A stretch of 64,000 nucleotides of DNA from Actinopolyspora lacussalsi (GTDB lineage: Bacteria; Actinomycetota; Actinomycetes; Mycobacteriales; Pseudonocardiaceae). The notes under the pieces were generated by a model. The model had not been told where the DNA came from and did no database searches. It saw only the letters and a program-made list of their open reading frames with translations. The position numbers and the translations under genes were made by a program. The stretch's first letter is position 1; each line of letters begins with the position of its first letter. The stretch covers positions 1,063,501 through 1,127,500 of the forward strand of contig JAURUC010000001.1 in NCBI GenBank assembly GCA_030803735.1, written 5' to 3'. Shown here piece after piece: positions 1-8,582 of this stretch.

Positions 1-84
1 AACTCGGTGGCGGTGAACCCCCAAACCGGGACGATCTACATCGCCTCGGCGACCGGGGACGGCCTACAGGTGGTACGAAATTGA
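1..84 (+). CDS. C-terminal end of a YVTN-type beta-propeller protein (partial)
   Basis: The window opens inside a reading frame that runs to a TGA at 82-84. The 27 visible residues read as one blade of a YVTN/YncE-like beta-propeller (VAVNPQTGTIYIAS pattern). Only the last repeat is present, so length, signal peptide and role cannot be judged. The stop overlaps the TTG start of the next gene (ATTGA arrangement), which suggests translational coupling. Confidence 0.6.
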   Translation, partial: NSVAVNPQTGTIYIASATGDGLQVVRN

Positions 85-302
85 CCGACACCGGATCCAC
101 GGGGGCAGACCCCGACTGGGAGTACCAACCGCTGCGCCTACCAGCCGGGGTCTCCCGGCTCAGCGCGGCGACCAGGCTCAGCATCCACGCCGAATTCGCC
201 GGCTGGGAACTCTCCCGCGTGCTGCTGTACTCCGACGGCACCCGCAAGGTATGGCTACGCCGCCGACGCACCACCCCGGGCCTGCCCAACCCACTGCCCT
301 GA
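81..302 (+). CDS. DUF5703 family small protein
   Basis: A 73-residue protein with a TTG start overlapping the stop of the preceding gene. It carries the actinobacterial DUF5703 pattern: an aromatic-rich start (WEYQPLRLP), then SAATRLSIHAEFAGWEL, then a basic end (YSDGTRKVWLRRRR). The family has no assigned biochemical function to my knowledge. It is short, basic at the C-terminus and probably cytoplasmic. The TTG start is chosen because it gives the conserved N-terminus and an overlapping junction. Confidence 0.7.
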   Translation: MTDTGSTGADPDWEYQPLRLPAGVSRLSAATRLSIHAEFAGWELSRVLLYSDGTRKVWLRRRRTTPGLPNPLP

Positions 303-376
303 GGGGCGAACCCGGCAGTAAAGCCACCCGAAACCGCACAAGCCCACACCATCCCCACGGCCCGGGAAATCACGGC

Positions 377-1426
377 TCACGGAACCCGGTGCAACCACTC
401 CTCGGTGGCGAACTTCTCGGAGATCAGCTCCTTGGCACGGCGCTGCTCGTTCTCGGTGATGCGGTCCTCGACAAGTCCGTATCGGGCACCGAAACCGCCC
501 ACCAGCCGATCGATCACCATCTGCCGCTCCAACCCGGTCTGACGCCGCAGCGGATCCACCCGCTTGACGACACTGCCGACCCCCTTGTCCGAGAGCTTCA
601 CTCCACCGACCCGCAGCACCTGCCCCAGCTTCTCCGCATCCACGTCGTAGGACATCGTCACGTGATGCAGTACAGCCCCCGCCGCCACCCGCTTCTGCGC
701 CGCACCACCGATCTTGCCGCCGTCAGAAGTGATGTCGTTGAGCGGCTGGTACCACACGTTCAGCCCCAACTCCCGCAACACCTGCAGCACCCAGTCGTCG
801 AGAAAGGCATACGAGGCCGCGAACGACATTCCCGCCACCAGCGAACTCGGTGCGTACAGCGAGTAGGTCACGGTGTTGCCCGGTTCGACGAACATCGCAC
901 CACCACCGGTGATACGTCGAACCACCTCCACCCCGTACCGTTCGGCGCTGGGCACGTCCACCTCATTGCGCACCGACTGGAAACTGCCGATGATCACCGA
1001 CGGAGCGGCCCACTCCCAGAAGCGCAACGTGGGAGGCCGGTTCCCGGCCGCCACCTCCTCGGCCAACACCTGATCCAACGCCATGTGCATCAACGGCGAA
1101 CGAGCCGACTCCCGCACCAACCGCCACTCGTGATCGAGCCACCCCGTCGACCCGGTCACCGCGCGCCGCACCGCCACGGCCACGGACTCGACGGTGAACC
1201 CCACCAACCGTGCCTCGGGGTCGAGTCCCTGCCGGACAAGAGCGGTCAGCGTCTCGGTGTCCGCATTCACGGAGGCGCCCCGCAACGACCGATTGAGATC
1301 TTCCAACGCCTCGTCGGGCTCCAGGAAGAAATCCCCACTGATCCGCACCCGACTCAATCGCTGGTCCACCACCTCCACATCGGCCGAAACCAGCTTCCCG
1401 TCCGGAACCTTGTACTCACCGTGCAC
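377..1426 (-). CDS. Lipoate-protein ligase A family protein
   Basis: A 349-residue homologue of the biotin/lipoate A/B ligase family, which activates lipoate (or octanoate) as the AMP ester and transfers it to lipoyl domains. Residues about 95-300 form the catalytic domain: the RRITGGGAMFVEPGNTV segment matches the LplA RRxxGGG adenylate loop, and the KIGGAAQ segment holds the conserved lysine. The first ~90 residues look like the small accessory (LplB-like) domain placed at the N-terminus, as in some archaeal and actinobacterial enzymes. The GTG start has a GAGTGAGG ribosome binding site. Substrate preference cannot be read from sequence. Confidence 0.8.
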   Translation of the reverse strand: MHGEYKVPDGKLVSADVEVVDQRLSRVRISGDFFLEPDEALEDLNRSLRGASVNADTETLTALVRQGLDPEARLVGFTVESVAVAVRRAVTGSTGWLDHEWRLVRESARSPLMHMALDQVLAEEVAAGNRPPTLRFWEWAAPSVIIGSFQSVRNEVDVPSAERYGVEVVRRITGGGAMFVEPGNTVTYSLYAPSSLVAGMSFAASYAFLDDWVLQVLRELGLNVWYQPLNDITSDGGKIGGAAQKRVAAGAVLHHVTMSYDVDAEKLGQVLRVGGVKLSDKGVGSVVKRVDPLRRQTGLERQMVIDRLVGGFGARYGLVEDRITENEQRRAKELISEKFATEEWLHRVP

Positions 1427-1653
1427 CCGTGTACCTCACTCCCAGCGCCGCGTCATCCGTCCGAGAATCAACTCTAGGCAGCACAAGCCACGACTCCCCA
1501 CGAGCGCTGCGAAGTTGTGAGATGCGGAACGAGTCGCGGTGACGTTCCTCAATCCGAGTACGTTTACCTCGAGGACACGCCAATCGGAATGCGCACGCAA
1601 CGTGGGAGCCGCATGATGGGCGGATACAACCACCTCCCGCTAAGGAGTACACC

Positions 1654-1833
1654 GTGCACTCCGAGCAGAACGAAGCCAAGCACCCCGTCACCACCACTCC
1701 CCTCGATCAGGAAGCGATGCGGACGGCAGCACTGCGGATACCGAGGCAGAGCGCCTACCACTTCAGCGACACCACCACCATGTGGGAGTCTGATGATCTT
1801 GAGGAGACGCACTTCGTTCGCGGTTATGACTGA
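1654..1833 (+). CDS. Small 59-residue protein of unknown function
   Basis: A GTG-started 59-codon frame sits 6 bases behind a clean TAAGGAG ribosome binding site at 1641-1647. The product has a polar, basic N-terminal half (MHSEQNEAKHPV) and an acidic C-terminal half with aromatic residues (YHFSDTTTMWESDDLEE, then FVRGYD at the end). It has no cysteine and no membrane segment. I recognise no family. It stands alone between the lipoate ligase homologue and a convergent hydrolase, so context gives no role. A regulatory peptide, small structural protein or peptide precursor are all possible. Confidence 0.5.
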   Translation: MHSEQNEAKHPVTTTPLDQEAMRTAALRIPRQSAYHFSDTTTMWESDDLEETHFVRGYD

Positions 1834-1874
1834 GTATTTATTCCGTATTTGGTAGGTGTTGTTTTACTTGGTTT

Positions 1875-1901
1875 TTATTTTATTCAAAACTGAAATGACA
1901 G
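1875..1901 (+). repeat. Dispersed AT-rich repeat, copy A
   Basis: A 27-bp core (TTATTT ... ACTGAAATGACAG) inside an ~80-bp AT-rich island between convergent genes. It matches copy B (3491-3517) at 22 of 27 positions in the same orientation. A poly-T-rich stretch lies just upstream in both. Function unknown. Confidence 0.55.
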
Positions 1902-1954
1902 CATGAATAAATTCACTGCACCACACCACGGGCAGCACCCTCGAGCGCGAGTGA

Positions 1955-2737
1955 TCAGCCCACGTCCAGGAAACTGGCGATGGTCGAGGCGAAAGCTTTC
2001 TCACGCACCACACCGAGGTGATCCCCGGCGAGAGTGGACAGGGTCGCGTGTGGAAGTGCCTCGACGAGTCGTTCGGGATTCCGGGCCAAGTAGTCCTCGG
2101 TGCCCGCGATCAGCACGGTCGGGGCTGTGATCGCGTCCAGCTCGATCGGGGTGTCATGGACCGCCGCAGCCTGCGCTGCCAGCGAGGGAAGATCGGCACC
2201 GTTGGCCTCGGCGAACCGGCGGAACTCCGCGGCCGGCCCGGTCAGGTTGGTGGGATCGTCGGCACGCAGCGCCGAAACCAGCTCCCCACCACCATCCAAC
2301 GCGCCGGTGTCGACCCCGCCGAGCTCGACGACAGCCCCACCGACCCCACCCACGACGAGGCGACGAACGCGTCGATCCCGACTGGCCGTAAGCAGCGAAA
2401 CGATCGCACCCATCGAGTAGCCGACCAGATCGACCTCGGCCAGCTCCAGCCGATCGAACAACTCCTGGTGGTCACGGGACATGTTCCGCTCACCGAAGAA
2501 GGCCGGATCCCCGCTCTTCTGCGAACGACCGTGCCCGCGTGCGTCGACACCGACCACCCGCCGACCGGATTCGAGTAGCGCATCGACCACACCGGGCCCC
2601 ACCCAGTTCGACTCCGTGCTCGCCGCGAAGCCGTGCTGCAGCATTACCCGAGGAACCCCTTCGGCGGCTACCCGTGGTTCCCAGGTGTGATACGCGATCT
2701 CGGCACCGTCGAAAGACGTGAAAACCGCCGTGTCCAT
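1955..2737 (-). CDS. Alpha/beta-fold hydrolase
   Basis: A 260-residue alpha/beta hydrolase. The nucleophile elbow is GYSMGA, the oxyanion region is LQHGFAAS, and the catalytic histidine is probably in AGDHLGVV near the C-terminus. There is no signal peptide, so it is probably cytoplasmic. The ATG at 2737 is chosen because AAGGAG lies 8 bases upstream; the frame stays open further upstream but without coding character. The substrate is unknown; esterases, epoxide hydrolases and dienelactone-type hydrolases all share this layout. It is convergent with the small gene at 1654. Confidence 0.75.
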   Translation of the reverse strand: MDTAVFTSFDGAEIAYHTWEPRVAAEGVPRVMLQHGFAASTESNWVGPGVVDALLESGRRVVGVDARGHGRSQKSGDPAFFGERNMSRDHQELFDRLELAEVDLVGYSMGAIVSLLTASRDRRVRRLVVGGVGGAVVELGGVDTGALDGGGELVSALRADDPTNLTGPAAEFRRFAEANGADLPSLAAQAAAVHDTPIELDAITAPTVLIAGTEDYLARNPERLVEALPHATLSTLAGDHLGVVREKAFASTIASFLDVG

Positions 2738-2949
2738 ACCGTTGCTCCTTGCGCTACGCGGACTGTCGTCGAGCACGAGCCCTGCCGGTGCCATACGACG
2801 AACGAAACCGTACCGCGTTGGTCGAAGGTGAACGACACCATCCGCGATCACGCCGAACGCACCAGCAACGGATCCCGGTGACGAGGTGAGCACAGAGAGC
2901 GGAACAACCGTGCTGAAACGCCCTGGCCCGGGAAGCACAGCGTGACAGA

Positions 2950-3423
2950 ATGCCACTGATGAGCGATCTCGAGATCAGAACCGAGGATCCCAACTCCACG
3001 GAAGCAAGGGAACTGCTCGGCCGGCACCTGAGGTTCACTCGGGACCACAGCCCGGCCGAGGAGTGCTATGCGCTCGACGAAACGGGCCTCGACTCGAAGG
3101 ACGTCTCCTTCTTCGGCCTGCGCGACAGCTCCGAGCTGCTGGCCATCGGCGCGCTCAAACGGATCGAACCGTTCCACCTGGAACTCAAGTCGATGCACAC
3201 CACGGAGTCGGCCCGGGGACGCGGTGTGGGACGAACGATGTTGCGTCAGCTCGTGGAGTGGGCAGGCTCGAACGGCTACTCACGGATAAGCCTGGAGACC
3301 GGGAGCAACGCGGCCTTCACTCCCGCTCGCCTGTTGTACGAATCCGCCGGATTCCGGATCTGCGAACCGTTCGGGGACTATGCACCCAGCGCCAACAGCG
3401 TCCACATGACTCTTGAGCTGTAA
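2950..3423 (+). CDS. GNAT family N-acetyltransferase
   Basis: A 157-residue acetyl-CoA-dependent N-acetyltransferase. The acetyl-CoA binding motif A is seen in MHTTESARGRGVGRTML (R-G-x-G-R), followed by the helix with LYESAGFRICEPF that marks the end of the GNAT fold. It resembles the single-domain YjaB/PhnO-like group; the acceptor is unknown. A second in-frame ATG at 2959 is also a possible start, and no strong ribosome binding site separates the two. It is divergent from the hydrolase. Confidence 0.75.
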   Translation: MPLMSDLEIRTEDPNSTEARELLGRHLRFTRDHSPAEECYALDETGLDSKDVSFFGLRDSSELLAIGALKRIEPFHLELKSMHTTESARGRGVGRTMLRQLVEWAGSNGYSRISLETGSNAAFTPARLLYESAGFRICEPFGDYAPSANSVHMTLEL

Positions 3424-3490
3424 CTGTCCTCTTGTGCTCTGAAGCGTTATTGGTTTCTTTTCGTGGTTTGGCCTGTTTGATGTTGTGTTT

Positions 3491-3517
3491 TTATTTCGGT
3501 CAACACTGAAACGACAG
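3491..3517 (+). repeat. Dispersed AT-rich repeat, copy B
   Basis: The 27-bp core TTATTTCGGTCAACACTGAA plus ACGACAG matches copy C (34041-34067) at 24 of 27 positions. It lies between the convergent GNAT and TetR genes. TGTTG and CAACA flank the T-rich centre as a short inverted repeat, so it may fold, but there is no classic GC stem. Confidence 0.6.
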
Positions 3518-3571
3518 ATGTAATTTATCGAAAACGTACTACGGCACACGTCGAGTATCGGAGCGGCTTGC

Positions 3572-4324
3572 TCAGTCCGAGTCGTTCCCGTCCATCTCGC
3601 GCAGCACACTCTCGATCCGGTCACGCACCGTGTGAACGGATGTCGAGGTACGAACGACGCCGACAACGACCTCTCCGGTGTCGGTGGCCGACTCCGGAGA
3701 CGAGACGCGCGTGTCTTCGGCCGTCACTTCGTGCAGCGCTTCCCGCAGCGCCGCACGCGCGTCGAACCCTCCCCCGCTCTTCAGCCAACGACGCAACACG
3801 TGGTTGTGCGTGGCCACGACCGTGGCGGCGGTGACAGCGGCCCGCAGCTCCGCGTCGGGCGGCTCCGAGAACCGTTGTCGGAGATAACGTGCGAAGACCC
3901 GCTGATAGCGATCGATGCTGACGATCTCGCGGTCACGCAACGAGGGAACCTGCCTGGTCAGTTCGAAACGCTTCAACGAAACCTCGGGATCGGCCAGATA
4001 CATGTCCAGCACCGTCTCCGCTGTACGGCACACCACCGCCATCGGCGGCTCGGATTCCCCGGCCTGTTCGAGCTCGCGTACGACCCCGGCGAGACGCTCG
4101 TCGTGGTCCGGGAACACCACTTCCTCCTTGGAACGGAAGTGCCGGAAAAACGTACGTCGCCCGACCCCCACCGCCGCCACGATGTCCTCGACGGTGGTGG
4201 ACTCGTAGCCCTTGGCGGCGAACAGGTCGAGCGCGGCCACGGCCAGCGCACCACGCAGTTGACGGCGTCCGTCCGCCGTACGGCCTGCGCGCGGCTTGGA
4301 CTCACCGGAGTTCCCCTCGGACAT
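3572..4324 (-). CDS. TetR family transcriptional regulator
   Basis: A 250-residue regulator. The N-terminal helix-turn-helix is clear: AALDLFAAKGYESTTVEDIV, then GVGRRTFFRHFRSKEEVVF. The C-terminal ligand domain runs to about residue 200, followed by a polar tail. It is divergent from an acyl-CoA dehydrogenase, and the shared intergenic region holds two palindromes, so it probably represses that gene and itself in response to an acyl-CoA or fatty acid (inference from context). The start at 4324 gives a typical N-terminus; no strong ribosome binding site decides it. Confidence 0.85.
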   Translation of the reverse strand: MSEGNSGESKPRAGRTADGRRQLRGALAVAALDLFAAKGYESTTVEDIVAAVGVGRRTFFRHFRSKEEVVFPDHDERLAGVVRELEQAGESEPPMAVVCRTAETVLDMYLADPEVSLKRFELTRQVPSLRDREIVSIDRYQRVFARYLRQRFSEPPDAELRAAVTAATVVATHNHVLRRWLKSGGGFDARAALREALHEVTAEDTRVSSPESATDTGEVVVGVVRTSTSVHTVRDRIESVLREMDGNDSD

Positions 4325-4355
4325 GCCGGGAATGTAACAGGCCAGGATTGCTGAT

Positions 4356-4410
4356 GGCACTCAGTGCCGCTAGCATCGCGACAACATGCCGCACCACGGC
4401 ACTCGATGCC
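4356..4410. promoter_or_regulatory. Two palindromic operator candidates between TetR and acyl-CoA dehydrogenase
   Basis: GGCACTCAGTGCC at 4356-4368 is a perfect 6+1+6 palindrome. GGCACTCGATGCC at 4398-4410 is an imperfect second copy 42 bp away. Their position between divergent genes fits binding of the TetR dimer encoded at 3572-4324. Confidence 0.5.
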
Positions 4411-4487
4411 AATCTCAGGTGTGTTCCCAAGTCAGAAACAGCAGGAAGCCCGGCTACGGCCGTGTCACATACCAGGAGGACTCTCTC

Positions 4488-5642
4488 GTGGAATCGAGCT
4501 TCGACACCTACCAGCTCTCCGAAGAGCACGAAGCGCTCCGGGAGGCTGTTCGCTCTCTCTCGGAGAAGGAGATCGCACCCTACGCGGCGGAGTGCGACGA
4601 GCAGGAACGCTACCCGAGGGAGGCCTTCCACGCGCTGTCGAAGTCGGGGTTCGCCGGGGTTCACGTTCCGGAGGCCTACGGCGGGCAGGGAGCGGACTCC
4701 GTGGCCACCTGCATCGTCATCGAGGAGGTGGCCAGGGTCTGCGCCTCTTCCTCACTGATCCCGGCGGTGAACAAGCTCGGCACGATGCCGATCCTGTTGT
4801 CGGCCTCCGAGGACCTCAAGCACAAGGTGCTGCCCTCCATCGCGGCGGGTGAGCACACCGCCTCCTACGCGCTTTCCGAGCGGGAGGCGGGCTCGGACGC
4901 GGCCGCGATGAAGACGCGGGCACGCCGGGACGGCAACGACTGGGTACTCAACGGCACCAAGTGCTGGATCACCAACGGTGGGGAGTCCAGTTGGTACACG
5001 GTCATGGCGGTCACCGACCCGGACAAGGGCCCGAACGGGATCAGCGCTTTCGTCGTCCACGCCGACGACCCGGGCTTCGAGGTCGGCGGCAAGGAGAAAA
5101 AGCTCGGGATCAAGGGGTCACCGACCGCCGAACTCCACTTCAACGACTGCACCATCCCGGAGGACCGCATCATCGGTGAACCGGGAACCGGCTTCAAGAC
5201 CGCGCTGCGAACCCTGGACCACACGCGCCCCACGATCGGGGCGCAGGCACTGGGCATCGCGCAGGGAGCACTCGACGCCGCCGTGGACTACGTCAAGGAG
5301 CGCAAGCAGTTCGGACAGGCCATCGCCGACTTCCAGGGTGTGCAGTTCATGCTCGCCGACATGGCGATGAAGATCGAGGCGGCTCGCCACATGATCTACG
5401 TCTCGGCGGCACGTGCCGAGCGCGAGGAGGGCAACCTCGGTTTCATCTCCGCCGCGGCGAAGTGCTACGCCTCGGACGTGGCCATGGAGGTCACCACCAA
5501 CGCGGTGCAGTTGTTCGGTGGAGCCGGCTACACCCGCGACTTCCCGGTCGAGCGCATGATGCGCGACGCCAAGATCACCCAGATCTACGAGGGAACCAAC
5601 CAGGTCCAGCGCATGGTGATGGCCCGCTCGCTGCTGAAGTGA
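4488..5642 (+). CDS. Acyl-CoA dehydrogenase
   Basis: A 384-residue FAD-dependent acyl-CoA dehydrogenase, the normal length for the short/medium-chain group; it introduces the 2,3 double bond in beta-oxidation or branched-chain acid degradation. Visible family features are YALSEREAGSDA (substrate/FAD region), WITNGGES, the ERKQFGQAIADFQGVQFMLADM signature, and QIYEGTNQVQR with the catalytic glutamate. The GTG start follows AGGAGG at 4474-4479. The reading frame is open upstream to 4386, but that part crosses the operator region and lacks family similarity. It probably hands electrons to ETF. Confidence 0.9.
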   Translation: MESSFDTYQLSEEHEALREAVRSLSEKEIAPYAAECDEQERYPREAFHALSKSGFAGVHVPEAYGGQGADSVATCIVIEEVARVCASSSLIPAVNKLGTMPILLSASEDLKHKVLPSIAAGEHTASYALSEREAGSDAAAMKTRARRDGNDWVLNGTKCWITNGGESSWYTVMAVTDPDKGPNGISAFVVHADDPGFEVGGKEKKLGIKGSPTAELHFNDCTIPEDRIIGEPGTGFKTALRTLDHTRPTIGAQALGIAQGALDAAVDYVKERKQFGQAIADFQGVQFMLADMAMKIEAARHMIYVSAARAEREEGNLGFISAAAKCYASDVAMEVTTNAVQLFGGAGYTRDFPVERMMRDAKITQIYEGTNQVQRMVMARSLLK

Positions 5643-5695
5643 GGATCGGCGCGACGTGAGACTCCGGCGCTCCGTCGATCTCGTGTCCGGCGGTC

Positions 5696-5719
5696 GGTCC
5701 GATCGTCGACCGTCGGACC
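5696..5719 (+). terminator. Hairpin downstream of the acyl-CoA dehydrogenase
   Basis: GGTCCGA and TCGGACC form a 7-bp stem with a 10-base loop 54 bp after the stop codon. There is no U-tract, so terminator activity is only inferred from position. Confidence 0.35.
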
Positions 5720-5860
5720 AGGCCGGCGTCGCCACATCCCACGAAACACGTACGGCGGAACTTCGGCCGGTATCTCGACCACGTCCGTGGGCTGCAGACC
5801 TCGCCCACACCGAACGTTTCAGCCCGGTTCGAGCGGTCCACCGATCGCTTTGGTGCGTAC

Positions 5861-6463
5861 TCAAGCGGGAGAACCCAGGACGCAATCGACCGCGGTGTGG
5901 AGCGTCTCTGCCTCGGACCGCAGGATCGACTCCTCGGCCGGGAGCGCCCGCTCGATCGACAGGCCATTGAGGACGGTACAGAGGAACCTGGCGCGTCGCG
6001 TGTTGTCGCCGTCGGCGAGCGCGCCCTCCTCGACCAGGACGCTCAACCAGTACTCGACACGACGCTGTCCCTCGCGCTCCATGCCCAGGTACGCAGCGCG
6101 GACCTCATCGGTCTGCTCGGGGACGATGAAAGTCCGGAAGACCGTGATCCAGGCCTCCCGCGCCTGTTCGCCGACCGTGGGGGTCAGCACGAGCCGCAGA
6201 CAGTCGATCAGCCGTTCCCTGGCGGGGACGGTCCGGTCGTGGATCCGATCGTCCGAGACCACCTCGTCGTAGACGCGTGCGAGCACCGCGTCCTGCAACG
6301 CACGCTGCGTCGGAAAGTGGTGGCGGAGCGATCCGGTGCTGACACCGGCCCGCTCCGCCACCGCGCGCACGCTGAGCCGTGCCCCCGCGTCCTCGCTGAT
6401 CATCACCGCGGCCGCCGCGATGATCCTGTCCCTTGAACTCATGTCCTGCTCGTCCGCCGTCAA
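5861..6463 (-). CDS. TetR family transcriptional regulator
   Basis: A ~200-residue TetR regulator. The HTH reads RDRIIAAAAVMISEDAGARL then SVRAVAERAGVSTGSLRHHF. The C-terminal half (REAWITVFRTFIVPEQTDEV ...) looks like the TetR_C domain seen in BetI-like proteins. The TTG at 6463 is preferred because GGAGGAGG lies 6 bases upstream; an ATG at 6442 would remove seven residues. It is divergent from a small membrane-protein operon, and palindromes lie in the shared region. The ligand is unknown. Confidence 0.8.
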   Translation of the reverse strand: MTADEQDMSSRDRIIAAAAVMISEDAGARLSVRAVAERAGVSTGSLRHHFPTQRALQDAVLARVYDEVVSDDRIHDRTVPARERLIDCLRLVLTPTVGEQAREAWITVFRTFIVPEQTDEVRAAYLGMEREGQRRVEYWLSVLVEEGALADGDNTRRARFLCTVLNGLSIERALPAEESILRSEAETLHTAVDCVLGSPA

Positions 6464-6485
6464 CCTCAACCTCCTCCAACACACT

Positions 6486-6537
6486 GTACTAGTACGCTGT
6501 GCTAGCGTGACTTCAGCAAACCAACACGGTGTGTTGG
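6486..6537. promoter_or_regulatory. Operator-like palindromes upstream of the second TetR gene
   Basis: GTACTAGTAC (6486-6495) is a perfect palindrome inside a longer imperfect dyad. CCAACAC-GGT-GTGTTGG (6521-6537) has perfect 7-bp arms. Both lie between the divergent TetR and membrane-protein genes and are good candidates for autoregulatory sites. Confidence 0.5.
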
Positions 6538-6569
6538 AGTATTCCACCAAGGGAATTGGAGAGGTGTTC

Positions 6570-7223
6570 GTGTTCGAGGAGTGGCGACGTCGACGTGCCG
6601 CGAGACGTGTACGCGAGGGTGACGGTCGAGCACTGCAACGCTTCCGTTGGTGGCAGCTGCCGGGACGCGCGCTGTTCCGACTCCGTCTGCCGCGCCCCTC
6701 GGGGACCCAGGTGGACTACGCGGTCGACGTGCGGCACTGGCAGAACCAGGGTTCCGGGAAGGTCGAGGCGCACCTCTACCTCGACGATCGGCAGCACGCC
6801 GTCTCGAAGCTCCCCGCCGTGTTTCCCGTCGAGGGCGGCACGATCGAGGTGGCGATGAGCGGTTTCGGGATCAAGCGCTGCCACTACGTGACCACCGGCG
6901 GTGCCGAGAAGCAGCTCGTCCCCGATTCCCGATCGGCGGAAGGACGCCGCGCACGCCTGGAGCGGGAACATCCCGTGGTCAGCCGCGGTATCGGTCTCCT
7001 CTCGCTGGTCCTGCTCCTGATCGGTGCCTGCCTACTCCTCCTGCAGATCGTCGAACCGGTTTCGCAGATCCCACCCGTCGCCCAGCGCTTCGGAAGCTTC
7101 GAATCCCCGATCCAACCGCCGCTGTGGCTCAACCTCACGCTCGGCGCCTCGGCTGCGGTAGCCGGTGTGGAACGAGCCCTCCGCCTGCGATACCACTGGC
7201 TGCTCGACGGTGCGGCGAACTGA
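6570..7223 (+). CDS. Membrane protein of unknown function
   Basis: A 217-residue protein with a ~140-residue soluble N-terminal part rich in arginine and tryptophan (FRWWQLPGRALFRLRL) and two hydrophobic segments near the C-terminus (GIGLLSLVLLLIGACLLLL; LNLTLGASAAVAGVERAL). I do not recognise a family. The GTG at 6570 is favoured by GGAGAGG a few bases upstream; a GTG at 6564 is too close to it. A CPBP protease gene follows 53 bp later on the same strand, and a TetR regulator is divergent, so this may be a small regulated operon. Confidence 0.65.
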   Translation: MFEEWRRRRAARRVREGDGRALQRFRWWQLPGRALFRLRLPRPSGTQVDYAVDVRHWQNQGSGKVEAHLYLDDRQHAVSKLPAVFPVEGGTIEVAMSGFGIKRCHYVTTGGAEKQLVPDSRSAEGRRARLEREHPVVSRGIGLLSLVLLLIGACLLLLQIVEPVSQIPPVAQRFGSFESPIQPPLWLNLTLGASAAVAGVERALRLRYHWLLDGAAN

Positions 7224-7276
7224 TCGCGAAGCGCCGCCGTGCCTCTCGCCGACCACGAACTCCCCGGGAGTGCGCA

Positions 7277-8200
7277 ATGCCTACTCGTCCCCTCGACGCC
7301 TCCGCCCCGCCGATCGACACATCCCGACCGTTCGGCGCCCATGTCCGGATGAACTGGTGGAAACCCCTGGTCATCGTCTCGGTACTGCCGGTGGTGATGG
7401 TCCTGCTGCAGATCGTGTTCTACTACGCGGCCGCGGTGATCGCGGGGAGGGACGATCCGCTCACGAACGAGATGACGCCACTGACGCTTCTGGCGAACAA
7501 TCTCAGCGTAGGGGTGACAGGCTTGCTGGCCTTGTCATTCGTGGTACGGCTCGCCGAGGTGCCCTGGCACAGCCTCCTGAGCTCGTCGCGACGGCTGGAC
7601 TCCCGACGTTGGAAAGTGTATTCCGGCGGCTCCACTCTGCTGGTCGCCGCGGGTGTCGCGCTGGTGGCGCTCGTCGCTCCGGGCGACACCGGCTGGACCG
7701 GCTTCGAGATCACCAACACGACGGTGGCGCTTCTCCTCGTCGTCGTGCTGACCACCCCGCTACAGGCCGCCGGTGAGGAACTCATCTTCCGCGGCACGAT
7801 GCTGCCTGCGATCGCGTCATGGGTTCCCGCAGCACGTTGGGCGCTGCTCACCGGGCTGGTGGGGTCGAGCATGGTGTTCGCGCTCATCCACGGGTCGGCC
7901 GATCCGTGGCTACTGGGTTATTTCACCGTCGTCGGTGTCTGTACGGGCCTGATGGCGGTGATCAGCCGAGGTCTCGAAGCACCGATCGCGTTCCACGTCT
8001 GCAACAACCTCGTGGTGACACTGCTCAATTCGCTGTTCGCCGACGGCGGCACGTCCACGTACGAAAGATCGGTGGGTGCGGGTGGACCGTCCTACCTGAT
8101 CCTCGCCGCGGTCAATCTGGCGGTGGTCGGCCTGGTGTGGCTATGTGAACGTGGATGGCATCGCCCGGGGAGGTGGGAGGACCGCACTAACCACGGCTGA
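7277..8200 (+). CDS. CPBP family intramembrane metalloprotease
   Basis: A 307-residue multi-spanning membrane protein of the CPBP (CAAX protease/bacteriocin-processing, ABI) family. The diagnostic motifs are GEELIFRG (EExxxR), FALIHG (first histidine) and FHVCNN (HxxxN), which together form the presumed metal site. About seven hydrophobic segments are visible. The ATG at 7277 has GGGAG 6 bases upstream. The end overlaps the convergent gene at 8187-8582 by 14 bases. Bacterial members act in signalling or bacteriocin self-protection; the substrate here is unknown. Confidence 0.85.
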   Translation: MPTRPLDASAPPIDTSRPFGAHVRMNWWKPLVIVSVLPVVMVLLQIVFYYAAAVIAGRDDPLTNEMTPLTLLANNLSVGVTGLLALSFVVRLAEVPWHSLLSSSRRLDSRRWKVYSGGSTLLVAAGVALVALVAPGDTGWTGFEITNTTVALLLVVVLTTPLQAAGEELIFRGTMLPAIASWVPAARWALLTGLVGSSMVFALIHGSADPWLLGYFTVVGVCTGLMAVISRGLEAPIAFHVCNNLVVTLLNSLFADGGTSTYERSVGAGGPSYLILAAVNLAVVGLVWLCERGWHRPGRWEDRTNHG

Positions 8201-8582
8201 GCTGCGCGTCGACGAACTCGTCGACCTCCTCGTGGATGCGACTCAGCCCCCAGGCCCACCCCCATCGGTCCATCCCGGACAGTTCGCCGATTCCCCCGAG
8301 AAATCGGGCGCGCACTTCCTGGGACCAGAATCGCTCACTCGGTCCGAACTCCAGCACCACCCAGCCCCCCAATTTCTCGGGGGCCAGCGCCTCACCACCA
8401 CCGCGGCTCACCCGGCCGGGGCGATAACGACTCCAGCCGCTGGACGGGCCCGCCAACCGCGCGAAGCCGTAGAACAACCCGCGCAGCTCCCCCACCGCGC
8501 AGTCCACCCCCGCACGGCGCCAACTGTCCAGTATCCGCACCTCTGCCGGAAGATCTTCGGAAAACACCGGAGAACCGCCCAT
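8187..8582 (-). CDS. Hypothetical protein
   Basis: A 131-residue protein with no recognised domain. It is rich in W, G, R and E (GWVVLEFGPSERFWSQEVRA; MDRWGWAWGLSRIHEEVDEF) with no membrane span. The start at 8582 is chosen because AGGGGAGGGG lies directly upstream. The tail overlaps the end of the convergent CPBP gene. Composition and third-position GC look like a real gene, but I cannot name a function. Confidence 0.6.
   Translation of the reverse strand: MGGSPVFSEDLPAEVRILDSWRRAGVDCAVGELRGLFYGFARLAGPSSGWSRYRPGRVSRGGGEALAPEKLGGWVVLEFGPSERFWSQEVRARFLGGIGELSGMDRWGWAWGLSRIHEEVDEFVDAQLSRG

Noticed and set aside
4386..4487. Longer N-terminus of the acyl-CoA dehydrogenase from an upstream ATG
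   Set aside because: It covers an operator-like site and lacks family similarity; AGGAGG marks the GTG at 4488.
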